A stretch of 64,000 nt of DNA from Monarcha castaneiventris obscurior (lineage: Eukaryota; Chordata; Aves; Passeriformes; Monarchidae), in the NCBI GenBank assembly GCA_026261815.1, contig JAMPIT010000886.1:21000001-21064000 (forward strand), written 5' to 3'. Both the position numbers and the translations under genes were made by a program. The notes below the pieces were generated by a model. It saw nothing but the letters and a program-made list of their open reading frames with translations. It did no database searches and had not been told where the DNA came from. This document shows positions 12,887 through 22,008 of the stretch, piece after piece (position 1 is the stretch's first letter; every line of letters starts with the position of its first letter).

Positions 12887-15800
12887 GTAAGTTTTAAAGT
12901 ATATCAAAATAAGCCTAGTCTTATTTTATGGAGAAAGGCATACCCAGCCTGCAAAGCAGAGGGAATACCTTGAAGGACAGAACAAGAATCCATTGTTGAA
13001 TACATTTTCTGGCTTTTATTATATGGCACAAATGTGAAGTCACCAAAATGACGGGAGCAACTGATGAATGTTGCATCTTTGCTGCACTGCTTGGTGGAGA
13101 GGGTGAAGTTTCCTTCCCTGTTTTAGGGATAGTGACCATTAAGAGCTGCTTAGGTTCTTACAGCATAAATAATTGCAAAGTTGACCTGATGCAGTGGCCC
13201 AGCTCAATGGGGCTTTTCTGAGCTTGGGTTTTTTGGTGGTTTTTGTTTGCATGACATGGGATTGGTTTTCCTTTCCCATTCTGCTTTGCTTAATTAGAGC
13301 TCCACTTCTTATTCATATCCAGATTCCACAGAGCAGGTTCAGCAGGTAGCTACATGCAAAAACCTAAACTGTTGAAGGTATGCTGTAGGGAGCAGAGTTT
13401 GGGCCTATAAAAGATGATCAAGCCACAGAAAAGGAACTGCCTCCTTAAAAATTCTTTTTTTTTTCCTGTAGACTTATAGCTGGAAGTACTACAGGCTATA
13501 TAAACGCAGATCAGAACACAAAGGTAAGCATCTGCCTGTTCTATTTGAACCTAAAAAGAACTTATTATCCTGTAATTATACCTTCATACAAGGAAGAAAG
13601 CCCCTAATGATACTGAAACACCTAAAACTTAATTTGCAATTACATTTCACCTCTGCATTCAAATGTTTTGTCTATAATTAGTTATGTCTTTTACTTACAG
13701 AATGCCCTTGTTTGAATGGAGGAACATGCATTACCTATTACCTCTTCAGTGGAATAGGTCGTTGCATATGTCCAGATGGATACACTGGGATTCACTGTGA
13801 ACTAGGTAGCGTATCTATCTTCCTTAATGCCAACTAACATGATTGGAAAGGTCTAAAAGATAATCAGAGGATTCCTATGAAATGCCATGTGAAAGTATTA
13901 CCCAGAAACATGACTGGATAGCCTTTAGCAGCGTGTGCTAGCAGACTAAATGAGGAGAAACAAGTAAATGCTGGTGCAAAATCAGGATCTCTAATGTTTC
14001 TTGTCCCTGCCTCCTCACTAAGGTTGCTTACCTCAACCTTACTTTTAGTTTGGGGTGGAAAGAATTAACTAGTTTATGTGTGTTCAGAAACAGAAGAACT
14101 TATTAGATTGTGAAGTTCACTTAAACTGGTAAAGAATTAATATGCGTGCTTTAAAGTGTAAGATACTTGATACTCAGAATTCATATAGAGCAAATTTAAT
14201 AACAATATCTAATCATTCTAGATTTTGCATCTGTTTTTGAGTGTAATGTAAGGACTTTTTTTCTCATTGGAAGGATTTGTCCATGTCTGTCACAGAGCAA
14301 TTATAAACAAGAACATGCTGCTAATAAAATACTTTTCACAGACACTGAGAGCACGTGCTATACTGAAAATGGGGAGGACTACAGAGGGATGGCAACAGAA
14401 GACAAATGTCTGCCATGGAACTTGCCCTCACTAATCAGGAGGGGTCGTTACCATGCTTACTCAGAGAATGCTTTGCAGCTTGGGCTGGGCAAACACAGCT
14501 ACTGCAGGTAAGAAAAGCATCACTCTTCCTGTGATGATTTCTATTATCACAGCCCCAGAGGTGCTTCAGTGAGAAACATGTTTTTAAAAAATAACATTAC
14601 AGAGCTGAATAATTAACTAAAGTTATTTGGAATGTGACTTTCTGAAGCGTTATTTTCCTTGGCATATCTTACAATAAAGTATTTTGGTTTTTTTCAGAAC
14701 ACTTGGAATTTTAAGATACTATAACTTTTTAGAATGGTCTTTATGAAAACACTTTTTTAATCTTTTAGAAACCCAAATGGGAGGAACAGGCCCTGGTGTT
14801 ACACCAAAAGGGGATCTGCCATTCAAGAAACCCCTTGCAACATAGAGAAGTGTGGTAAGTAATATTAGTTTCAACACAATTAAGGTTTGGTTTGTTTAGT
14901 TTTTTAATTTTATTTTTAATAGCACAAGGTTGGAATTTATTTGTAAGAACATCTGAACAAAATTTCTTTTCACAGGGCCTACGTGCGGTCAAAGGAGCAT
15001 CAGCAAGAACTTCAAGATTGTTGGTGGAAGGCAGGCAGAGGTTGAGTCTCAGCCTTGGATAGCTGGCATCTTCCAAAACCTAAGGGGCACGGACCACTTC
15101 CTGTGCGGTGGCAGCCTCATCGACCCTTGCTGGGTGCTCACAGCAGCACACTGTTTCCATACTCCGTAAGTTTCTGGTTCCAGGGGCTTCTCATTTGCAA
15201 CTTTCTACATCTGATTTTTGTGCGCTGCTCACTGAGCAACCTTCGGAATGCACCACAGTAAGAATGTTCCTTTGATTGAACAAAGCAAGAAGAGCAGCCA
15301 AAGAAACATTGAGTCTCTGGGAGTCCACATCTAGCAGAACAAACTAGCAAGATGTGGACAGTTGGGTGGGATGCAATTTAAACAACTTAGTGTGTATTGG
15401 TGCCAAGATTCCATTTTTACCTTAGCTGTTCCCAAAACTTAATAATTGTACTAATGGTGATGAGCTGTGTAATACATCTATAGGTGTCTTTTGTTGGCTT
15501 TTCTGTGGAAAGCTGATCCTTCTGGCATCCTGCAGAGGATTCTCAATGCCAGTGCCTTGTATTAGTAGAACTAGCTAGGCATGTTACAAAATGTCTGAGT
15601 ATCTATCTTTAATCCCTTCAAATGGAAAATTAGGATGCCTTCCTTCAGAATATTGGATCAACTTTGAAAACGGACTAATTTTTACCTTTTCTTATCAGCA
15701 TCAAAATATATGTGAAACAGAACTGGGACTGGATCTCAGCTGTTGACCTTACTCTCAGAAATCAGTAGTCTTAATCAATCTCTCTGCTCTCACTCAGGTC

Positions 15801-18479
15801 AAAAAGACCAATAAACAAATCTGTCTACAAAGTCTTTCTTGGAAAGTCCATACTGAATGTTACTGATGATAAGGAACAAGTATTCATGGTTGATGAGATC
15901 ATCTCTCACCCTGACTTTACAGATGACACAGGTGGCAATGAGAATGATATTGGTAAGTGTCATCTTAATATGAGCCTTTAAAACACTGGGATAGGTGAAG
16001 GCTACATAATTGTGGCATACATCTTCTAAAAGAAGTAGAACCAGAGATGGGAAGAAGGGGAACAGGAACACTGAAAACTAGGCCTGTGCTGAGAGTTTTT
16101 GCACTTGTATAAGTTTTGGTTGTGGCACATATCAGGTGCATTACCTGGCAGGCAGTCTCTGGACCTGTGGAAGACATGGCTTTTCCATAAGAACTGGTGG
16201 CAGCTTTCCATTTCTGCCGTTTTATTACGTGTCTAGAGATCACACTGTATGTACAGTAAATGATGAAACAATGCATGCACAGTAGATTTCATTATATAGT
16301 ATGGGAATGCCATATCAGACACTGCATTAGCTGAAGGGTTATCCTGAATTAATTCAGACTTTCATAGAAGCCTGGGTTTCATAAGCCTATTCCTAAAGGC
16401 AACAGTGTCAGAGAGGAGTTTTTGTGACTTGTACAGAACAGATTTGCCATTCTTGAACTTGACCTTTAGAACTCTACCACCCCTTCCAGATTCCTCCTGC
16501 TGCTGCTTAAGTAAAGAAAATCCAAGAATAGCTTTGTAAGCCATTCAGGGTAGTGGGTGCCACCCTCTACAGCCAGTCAGAAAGTTGATCTTTTAAAACA
16601 TATAAAGATACTCTTGCAGAAGACTCTCTTCCCTGAGCTATCAGCCCCTATCCTTTGAGGAAGCAAGTTCAAGTTGGAACATTTGTCAATTTTAGTGTTG
16701 GGAAATTAATGTTGTTAAGTAATGACTGTCATTCCAAGAGCAGTGAGGGGGGGCATGAGTAACCAGAGCTAAATAGAATTACAACTATTCCCATTAACTG
16801 TACCAAATACTTCTGTTGTCAGAACTTGAGGGGAAAAACTTGCTTTACAAATCTAACTATATCTTTTCTGACTTGTTTCATAGCTTTGATAAGGATAAGG
16901 ACGACTTCTGGACAGTGTGCAGTAGAATCCAAGTATGTCAGAACAGTCTGCTTGCCAGAGAGAAACCTTTACTTACGAGACAATACCCATTGTGAAATAG
17001 CTGGCTATGGAAAACAAGATTTTTGTAAGTGAATGACTTCTCTTTCCAAAGCTGGTCTTCCATGTAGGAATGTGATGATTTTTACACGATGATCTGTGAA
17101 GTACTACAAAAAGATTCCTTTTTATTGTATGCATTCCATGTGCATCTCTTGAAGATGATCTTTGCTATCATCTCTAGTTGTCTATGGCATTTCCTATCTG
17201 ATGCTTCTCTCACTTGTCAACCATGCAAAGTAAGCCAAGATGTAAACCACAATTTTTATCATTCCTAATGTGATGAGGAGCAGAAAAAAATTAAAGCCGT
17301 GTAGGAGGATTAGCAAAGGATTGCATTTGTGCACAATTTCCATCAAAAATTATTAAACTCTTTCTCTCCAAAGACTAAACTTTATATTTTCTATTTGGAA
17401 CATTTGTTTTTCTCTTTGAAACTTATGCAGTATTGGTTTGCTTTTACTGTTAATAAGAGGGAAATAAGAACTTTAATGCAGAACTGGAATGGTTATGCTA
17501 ATTTAAGTGCAGAAACTGTGTTATGGGGGGATTTTCTTTTTTTTTGTCTTGGGTAGTGAAAATAATGAAATACTCTTTTGTTTGCAGATGACATCTTCTA
17601 TGCCCAAAGACTGATGTCAGCCACTGTGAACTTAATATCGCAGAGAAAATGCAAATATGAATACTATGACAGTATTAGAGTTACTGACAACATGGTCTGT
17701 GCTGGGGATCCCATGTGGCAGATTGATGCCTGCAAGGTAGAATTGGTTTGGTTTATTTTCTAAATAATTTCAAATGCATGTACGCTGTATGGCTCAGTTG
17801 GTGGCATCTTGTAATTCTCCTAGTCTCTTATGTAACTGGAAATTAGTATATTAAGTGGGGTTGACCTGTAGTGTGGCCAAACATCTGGAATAAAGTTGGA
17901 GCCCAAAGTTAGGTTTTACCCCCTCCAGGCCTCCTTTTGGAGGTGCAAGAAGTGCAGTATCTGTGATGAAAAATTTGGCATGTTGGCTTTGACCTTGTAT
18001 CACTGGTCTAATGTCTGTGATTATAAACTTAGGATGGGGATGGAGGGTTGTTTTCCAAGGTAAGTATTTTCCCAGTATCCTGATAGGGGGAACTAGAGAA
18101 CTCCTTATCTTTAGAGACTGTTCAAGTCACAGCAGATGACAAACCTTCTGTTCCATCCAAACAATGTTCTTGAAGATCAAAACTTCAGCTCATAGGTCCC
18201 TGCTAGCTTGTTTACTCTAGAAAAACAATAATTGCAGGCTCCATCTGCAGAAAATGACCTAATATGTTCTCTTTCTGTTGTCAGGGAGATTCCGGTGGCC
18301 CCATGGTGTGTGAGCACAATGGCAGGATGATGGTGTATGGGATTGTCAGCTGGGGAGATGGCTGTGCAAAGGAAAACAAGCCTGGTGTTTACACCAGAGT
18401 TACTCAATACCTTAACTGGATTGACTCCAACATGAATGGGGTGCTTGCCAAGAGTCATTTTCTTCCTGAACCAAAGTGA
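12827..18479 (+). CDS. PLAU: Urokinase-type plasminogen activator (uPA), complete spliced CDS
   Basis: Secreted trypsin-like serine protease that converts plasminogen to plasmin in pericellular proteolysis, fibrinolysis and tissue remodelling. Coding exons are 12827-12886, 13472-13523, 13701-13805, 14342-14507, 14769-14854, 14976-15165, 15798-15952, 16884-17024, 17588-17736 and 18285-18479. They join in frame into 432 codons (human uPA has 431). Layout: signal peptide about 1-20; EGF Cys39-Cys70; one kringle Cys78-Cys156 with six Cys; activation cleavage Lys170|Ile171-Val-Gly-Gly; catalytic His215, Asp270 and Ser371; S1-pocket Asp365. Cys160 and Cys283 should link the two chains. One kringle and no finger domain separates uPA from tPA. 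The start is the first ATG of the mRNA, with A at -3. Oddities are the short linker, altered EGF loop, Ala at 190 and Lys at 192 (chymotrypsin numbering). No frameshift or internal stop is present. Confidence 0.96.
13472..13523 (+). CDS. PLAU: PLAU exon 3: basic N-terminal peptide
   Basis: Short 52-base exon after a long T-rich acceptor (CTGTAG), ending before GTAAGC in phase 1. It encodes residues 21-37, rich in Tyr, Lys and Arg, between the signal peptide and the EGF domain. It matches the small exon at this place in mammalian PLAU. The residues are poorly conserved, so identity rests on frame, position and splice phase. Confidence 0.88.
13701..13805 (+). CDS. PLAU: PLAU exon 4: EGF-like domain
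   Basis: Phase 1-1 exon encoding residues 38-72, with six EGF cysteines (39, 41, 47, 59, 61, 70) and the core CLNGGTC. Symmetric 1-1 phase is typical of shuffled EGF exons. The loop between Cys47 and Cys59 corresponds to the omega loop of human uPA that docks into uPAR. Phe53, Ser54 and Ile56 are kept, but the positions of human Lys23, Tyr24, Asn27, His29 and Trp30 are Tyr, Leu, Gly, Gly and Arg. Confidence 0.94.
14342..14507 (+). CDS. PLAU: PLAU exon 5: kringle, first part
   Basis: Encodes residues 73-127, with kringle cysteines 78, 95 and 127 and the hallmark motifs CLPWN and LGLGKHSYC. Acceptor is TTTTCACAG, donor GTAAGA, ending in phase 2. The spacing between the first two kringle cysteines is 16 residues, against 20 in human uPA, so the first loop is contracted without breaking the frame. 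Confidence 0.94.
14769..14854 (+). CDS. PLAU: PLAU exon 6: kringle, second part
   Basis: Encodes residues 128-156, completing the kringle: [13 protein letters not shown] followed by Cys151 and Cys156. The acceptor is CTTTTAG and the exon ends in phase 1 before GTAAGT. The split of the kringle over two exons at a phase 2 intron is the usual kringle-gene pattern. Confidence 0.94.
14976..15165 (+). CDS. PLAU: PLAU exon 7: linker, activation site and catalytic His
   Basis: Encodes residues 157-219. Gly-Pro-Thr is followed by Cys160, the A-chain cysteine that should bond to Cys283, then the activation sequence KNFK|IVGG with cleavage after Lys170. LTAAHC contains His215 (His57 in chymotrypsin numbering). 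Only three residues separate the last kringle cysteine from Cys160, against 16 in human uPA. The 37-loop reads QNLRGTDH, less basic than the human PAI-1-binding loop. Confidence 0.95.
15798..15952 (+). CDS. PLAU: PLAU exon 8: protease domain with catalytic Asp
   Basis: Encodes residues 220-271 and ends within NDIA, where Asp270 is the catalytic Asp102. Two N-glycosylation sequons are present, Asn226-Lys-Ser and Asn240-Val-Thr. The human uPA site (Asn302 of the mature protein) has no sequon here. Acceptor is CACTCAG, donor GTAAGT, phase 1. Confidence 0.94.
16884..17024 (+). CDS. PLAU: PLAU exon 9: protease domain, inter-chain Cys
   Basis: Encodes residues 272-318 and includes Cys283, the expected partner of Cys160 in two-chain uPA, then VCLPER and CEIAGYG, conserved S1-family segments. 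Acceptor is TTTCATAG, donor GTAAGT, phase 1. Confidence 0.94.
17588..17736 (+). CDS. PLAU: PLAU exon 10: protease domain, S1 pocket floor
   Basis: Encodes residues 319-368, from YDIFYAQ through MVCAGDP to DACK. Asp365 is Asp189, the trypsin-like specificity residue. Ala366 is position 190, where human uPA has Ser and human tPA has Ala. Lys368 is position 192, Gln in the human enzymes. The exon ends in phase 0 before GTAGAA. Confidence 0.94.
18285..18479 (+). CDS. PLAU: PLAU exon 11: catalytic Ser and C-terminus
   Basis: Opens directly with GDSGGP (Ser371 = Ser195) and continues through IVSWGDGC and KPGVYTRV, the oxyanion-hole and S1-wall segments, then a terminal helix ending NWIDSNM. A tail of about 14 residues follows, ending in Lys432. 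The stop TGA is at 18477-18479. A phase 0 acceptor in front of GDSGG is the conserved arrangement in plasminogen activator genes. Confidence 0.95.
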   Translation, partial: GDSGGPMVCEHNGRMMVYGIVSWGDGCAKENKPGVYTRVTQYLNWIDSNMNGVLAKSHFLPEPK

Positions 18480-19422
18480 CCTTTTTTCTACAGCTGGTCT
18501 GAGATGAACAAGATTCAGCCTATAACTGACACCAGGACAGTGAAGACCTGAATGTCATAAGAGGCTTTCATTTTAAATGCTTGTGTGGTCAGTCACTCAC
18601 GTCAGTGTTCCTGAGGCATGAGGCAGAGAGATGGTTGATATATTATCTTACTACTCTGAATTACCTGAAAACCACTCAATGGGAAGCTAAAATATTTAAC
18701 ATTTAAATGAGTATTCCCATGCACGATACTATGCATAGCAAGTTATCTGTCTACTTCATTTATGAACCAGCATTTGTTCTGGAAATACTGATACAGTTTC
18801 AACTTACTTAACTCAAGTATTCATTTTATACATGACCTGACTCTAAAATCTCCCCTCATTGTCCTGAATAATACTAAAACTCAAGTCCCACACACCTAAC
18901 CTGTTAAGACCAGTACTGAGAGAGTGATCAGACTTGGCATCAAAGTGGAAGAAGAAAAAAAAACGTAGTAGCTGAGTCAGCACTACAAACTCTTAATGTA
19001 TTTCAGTTAAGAACTGTGCTGCAAGAAGGCAAATTACAAACTTGCTGGACTTCCAGGTCACATGTGAAGGTGTCTGGGTGCCCTGGAAAGTCTGATTATG
19101 CAACCTCTCTACATGTATGTATGTACCCACAAGAAGATTTAAGGACTTGGCATTTGTTGAATGCTGCAGGCGTCAAAAGTCAGGAATTTATTTCCATTCA
19201 TTTAACTGATAGTATATGGAAGTGATTTTTTTTTTTCTCCCCAAGACTTACTCTGGTTTTTTTAAAACTTGTCTTTGTTTTGTAGATCTGAATTATTTTA
19301 TAGATTGTAATTATTTGTATGAGGGCTGGAACCTCAAGCTTTATTTAATTATTTTTACTGTGTTTAACTTATTTGTTTGTATTATGGATGTTAAATACCA
19401 TTAAAAAACCACCTTCTTAAGT
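18480..19422 (+). other. PLAU: PLAU 3' UTR with AU-rich elements
   Basis: About 940 bases from the stop codon to the inferred cleavage site, similar in length to mammalian PLAU 3' UTRs. AUUUA pentamers occur at scattered positions (for example 19186-19190 and 19343-19347), and the last 150 bases are strongly AU-rich. Mammalian uPA mRNA is unstable because of 3' UTR AU-rich elements, so the same control is plausible here. The 3' end is inferred from the ATTAAA signal. Confidence 0.7.
19400..19405 (+). terminator. PLAU: Poly(A) signal ATTAAA for PLAU
   Basis: ATTAAA is the most common variant of the AATAAA hexamer. It is followed within 20 bases by a GT/T-rich stretch (GTGTTTGTTTCTCC), as expected downstream of a cleavage site. 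Cleavage is predicted at about 19415-19425. Confidence 0.65.
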
Positions 19423-19424
19423 GT

Positions 19425-21964
19425 TTGTTTCTCCTCTCTGGGAAATATATGGGTATATAGAATAAGATATACCTCAGGTATATATATGATATATACCTCA
19501 AAATAGAATTGTCATTATTAAGTTCCAATCTGCCTGTAATCCTCCTTAGTAAAACATAAGTGTTTGAACTTCCAGATTATTGAAGTACTTGATATGCATA
19601 AGCTAAATTTTCTCTTTCTGAAAAGAACGTGGGTGTTTGTCAAAAGCAAACTCCAGCTGTAGCTTAGTGTAGTCTGGGCCCATGGACCCTGCACACTGGT
19701 GATGGAATGAGAGGAAGAAGACTCTTTATGAAGTCTGGTCCTTGAGACTCAAGACTGAACTAGGTAACATCTCTGCCATTTGCAGTGCTGTTCTTTGTTA
19801 GGCCACATGTCCTTATACTTCAGTACCCTTTCTATAAAATGGGAGGGACAATACTTCCCTTTTCCCTGGCTCTGAGTTTGTCAGGAGCAGGAGTTGACAA
19901 CCATGTGACTGCACTGTGTATTAATGCCCTGGCATCCCTGTTGTGGATGGGGCACCAAGCACTACTTAAACACAAGCTGATTACTGACACTGCTGGATCA
20001 CAAACTCTTAGGCAACACGATTTGTGGTTGGGATCTGCAAACAAATTTATTAGCAGAGTTAACCACTGCATATGGTAGAGTTATTTGGGGCAAGTTTGTG
20101 GACTCCTGATTAAAGTTTATGCAGGGAGTTGGTTACAATTGCATTGTTTCTGGAGAATGAGTTAGAGCTCTCATGTGAGAGACTGGAGACTGTGGGAGAA
20201 GAAAAGCATCTCCTCACTGCTTCTTTTGACAGCAACTACCAGGCCAGCTTAACCAGTGCTGGCAGAATACTTCATGCCCAAGGTAAGCAATGGTAATACA
20301 GTTTTAGACAAAAAGATACTAGATTTTAAGCATATCTTTTGGTATGCTACAAATTTCTCACTTCAGTATTCTACTTTAACACTTATCAAAATACTTAAAT
20401 CAACAAATCTCCAACAGGTGCAGAATATAAATACCTTCAGGGCCATTGCATATGATTTTCATTGCAATTAACAGCACCTCTGTCATCGACTTCTCTAGGC
20501 TTTTTCTATGCAGAGAGTAACTATAATTTAAATTCCAATTTATTTCTATCATTATGAATATAAGTAAGAATGAAAAAGGAGTGATAAATAAAATTTGCAT
20601 TTAGGTCTCCTTTGGTTTGAAGTCTAGGAAGCTCTGGGCAAAGTATAAATAAAGACAGGACCTTGAAGGCAGAGGGCATTTAGATGCTGTTGGGTGTGCA
20701 ATCTTACCTGTTCTTTAGTTTATATTGGATAAGCTGTTCCAACAAAAATTAAATCTTTAGACTATATATACACCTCTGCTCTGGCTGCTATACAATTTTA
20801 TATAGTCTCTTTCAATGGTCTCTGCATGACTTTGGCCCCACAGCTACAGTGTCATCTGCCTGGCTAGTTATCAGAGCTTGGAAAAATGAAGGGCAAAGAT
20901 GAGAGTACAGTCTTGCAAAATCTCTTCTTCCTGCAACAGCATCCACAGCAAACATTCTCTTTCCCTGTTAGAGAGTGAGCAGGTGTTGATCCAGGTTGAG
21001 GTGCTGGTGAAGATGGAGAGAAACAACCTAGAGAACTGTGCAATAGAGGCTGGCAAACACCCCTGCAGAATGACCAGAGAGAAGATGGTTTTGGAAGATA
21101 TTAGATATCAGCTGGGTACTAACATACATGCAAGACAAAATCTGATATCATAAAGTTACTCTTACTTAACATGGTTCATTGATTTCAGGTATTTGCTGGC
21201 AACAGAAAGGAGCAGAATAGGAGTCCAACAAGTATTTAGAAACAGCTGAGAGGTGGGCATCAGCCCAAGTGAAGAGATCATACTCTCAGAAGCCTTAGAA
21301 GCATGACCAACATGAACTCAAGTTCCTACTTATCCGCCATACTTCCACAGAAGAAACAAATCAAGAAAAAAAGGACAAAGCAGTATCTGATGTGTCCAGA
21401 GCATATGAGAAGCTTGTTTAACCTGTCAGCTCTTAGAAGGATATGATGCATCCTGAATGAACAGACCACTTGACCTTATATAGCTGAAGCTTCCTTCATG
21501 GAAGTGAAACTAAACTGTGACTCAAAGTACTTAAAAATAAAACCTGCTTAAAATAAACTACACGATGAGGAAATGTAATACATCATCACCTATTTGTTAC
21601 ACCACTTCCATGTGGAATTGTATGCATGAGAGGATTTTGTCTCTGCATATTGAAACCTGAATTAAAAATCCACTATGCCTATTTGGTCATTAAACCTTTG
21701 GCTCACTTCTGACACCTAAACACAGCTCTTGCTTTAGGCCTAATGAGTACAGAACTGATCCATAAAAAGAGAATCAAATCTTTCTGCAATCATCAATCTT
21801 GACATTTCAAGTTTCAGATACCTCCATCTTAGGCTGAAGTACACTATGTACGCATTTAAGAAAAAATCTGGGTTCCAACTTGGTCTGGCATAACCCTTCC
21901 AAATCCATCACATCTCACACAGTATACAAATGGACAATTGGAACAGATTTTGGGGTGTGGTGCT
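19425..21964. other. PLAU downstream intergenic region
   Basis: AT-rich DNA with no recognisable gene. At 19465-19497 there is a small TA-rich patch with a repeated ATATACCTCA motif. ORFs here (for example 20899-21153, +) have no coding bias and no recognisable domain. Confidence 0.5.
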
Positions 21965-22008
21965 GTTCCATTTCATTCACTTGTTTTGGCAAGTGAATGA
22001 AATGGAAC
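21965..22008. repeat. Perfect 19-bp inverted repeat with 6-base loop
   Basis: The left arm GTTCCATTTCATTCACTTG (21965-21983) and the right arm (21990-22008) are exact reverse complements, separated by TTTTGG. The pairing stops abruptly on both sides (T opposite T). No transposon ends or surrounding ORF explain it. See the finding for possible origins. Confidence 0.95.

Noticed and set aside
12827..18479. Tissue-type plasminogen activator (PLAT) as the identity of the gene
   Set aside because: There is no finger domain and only one kringle, and the exon layout and total length of 432 residues match uPA. Ala190 is tPA-like but is a single residue.
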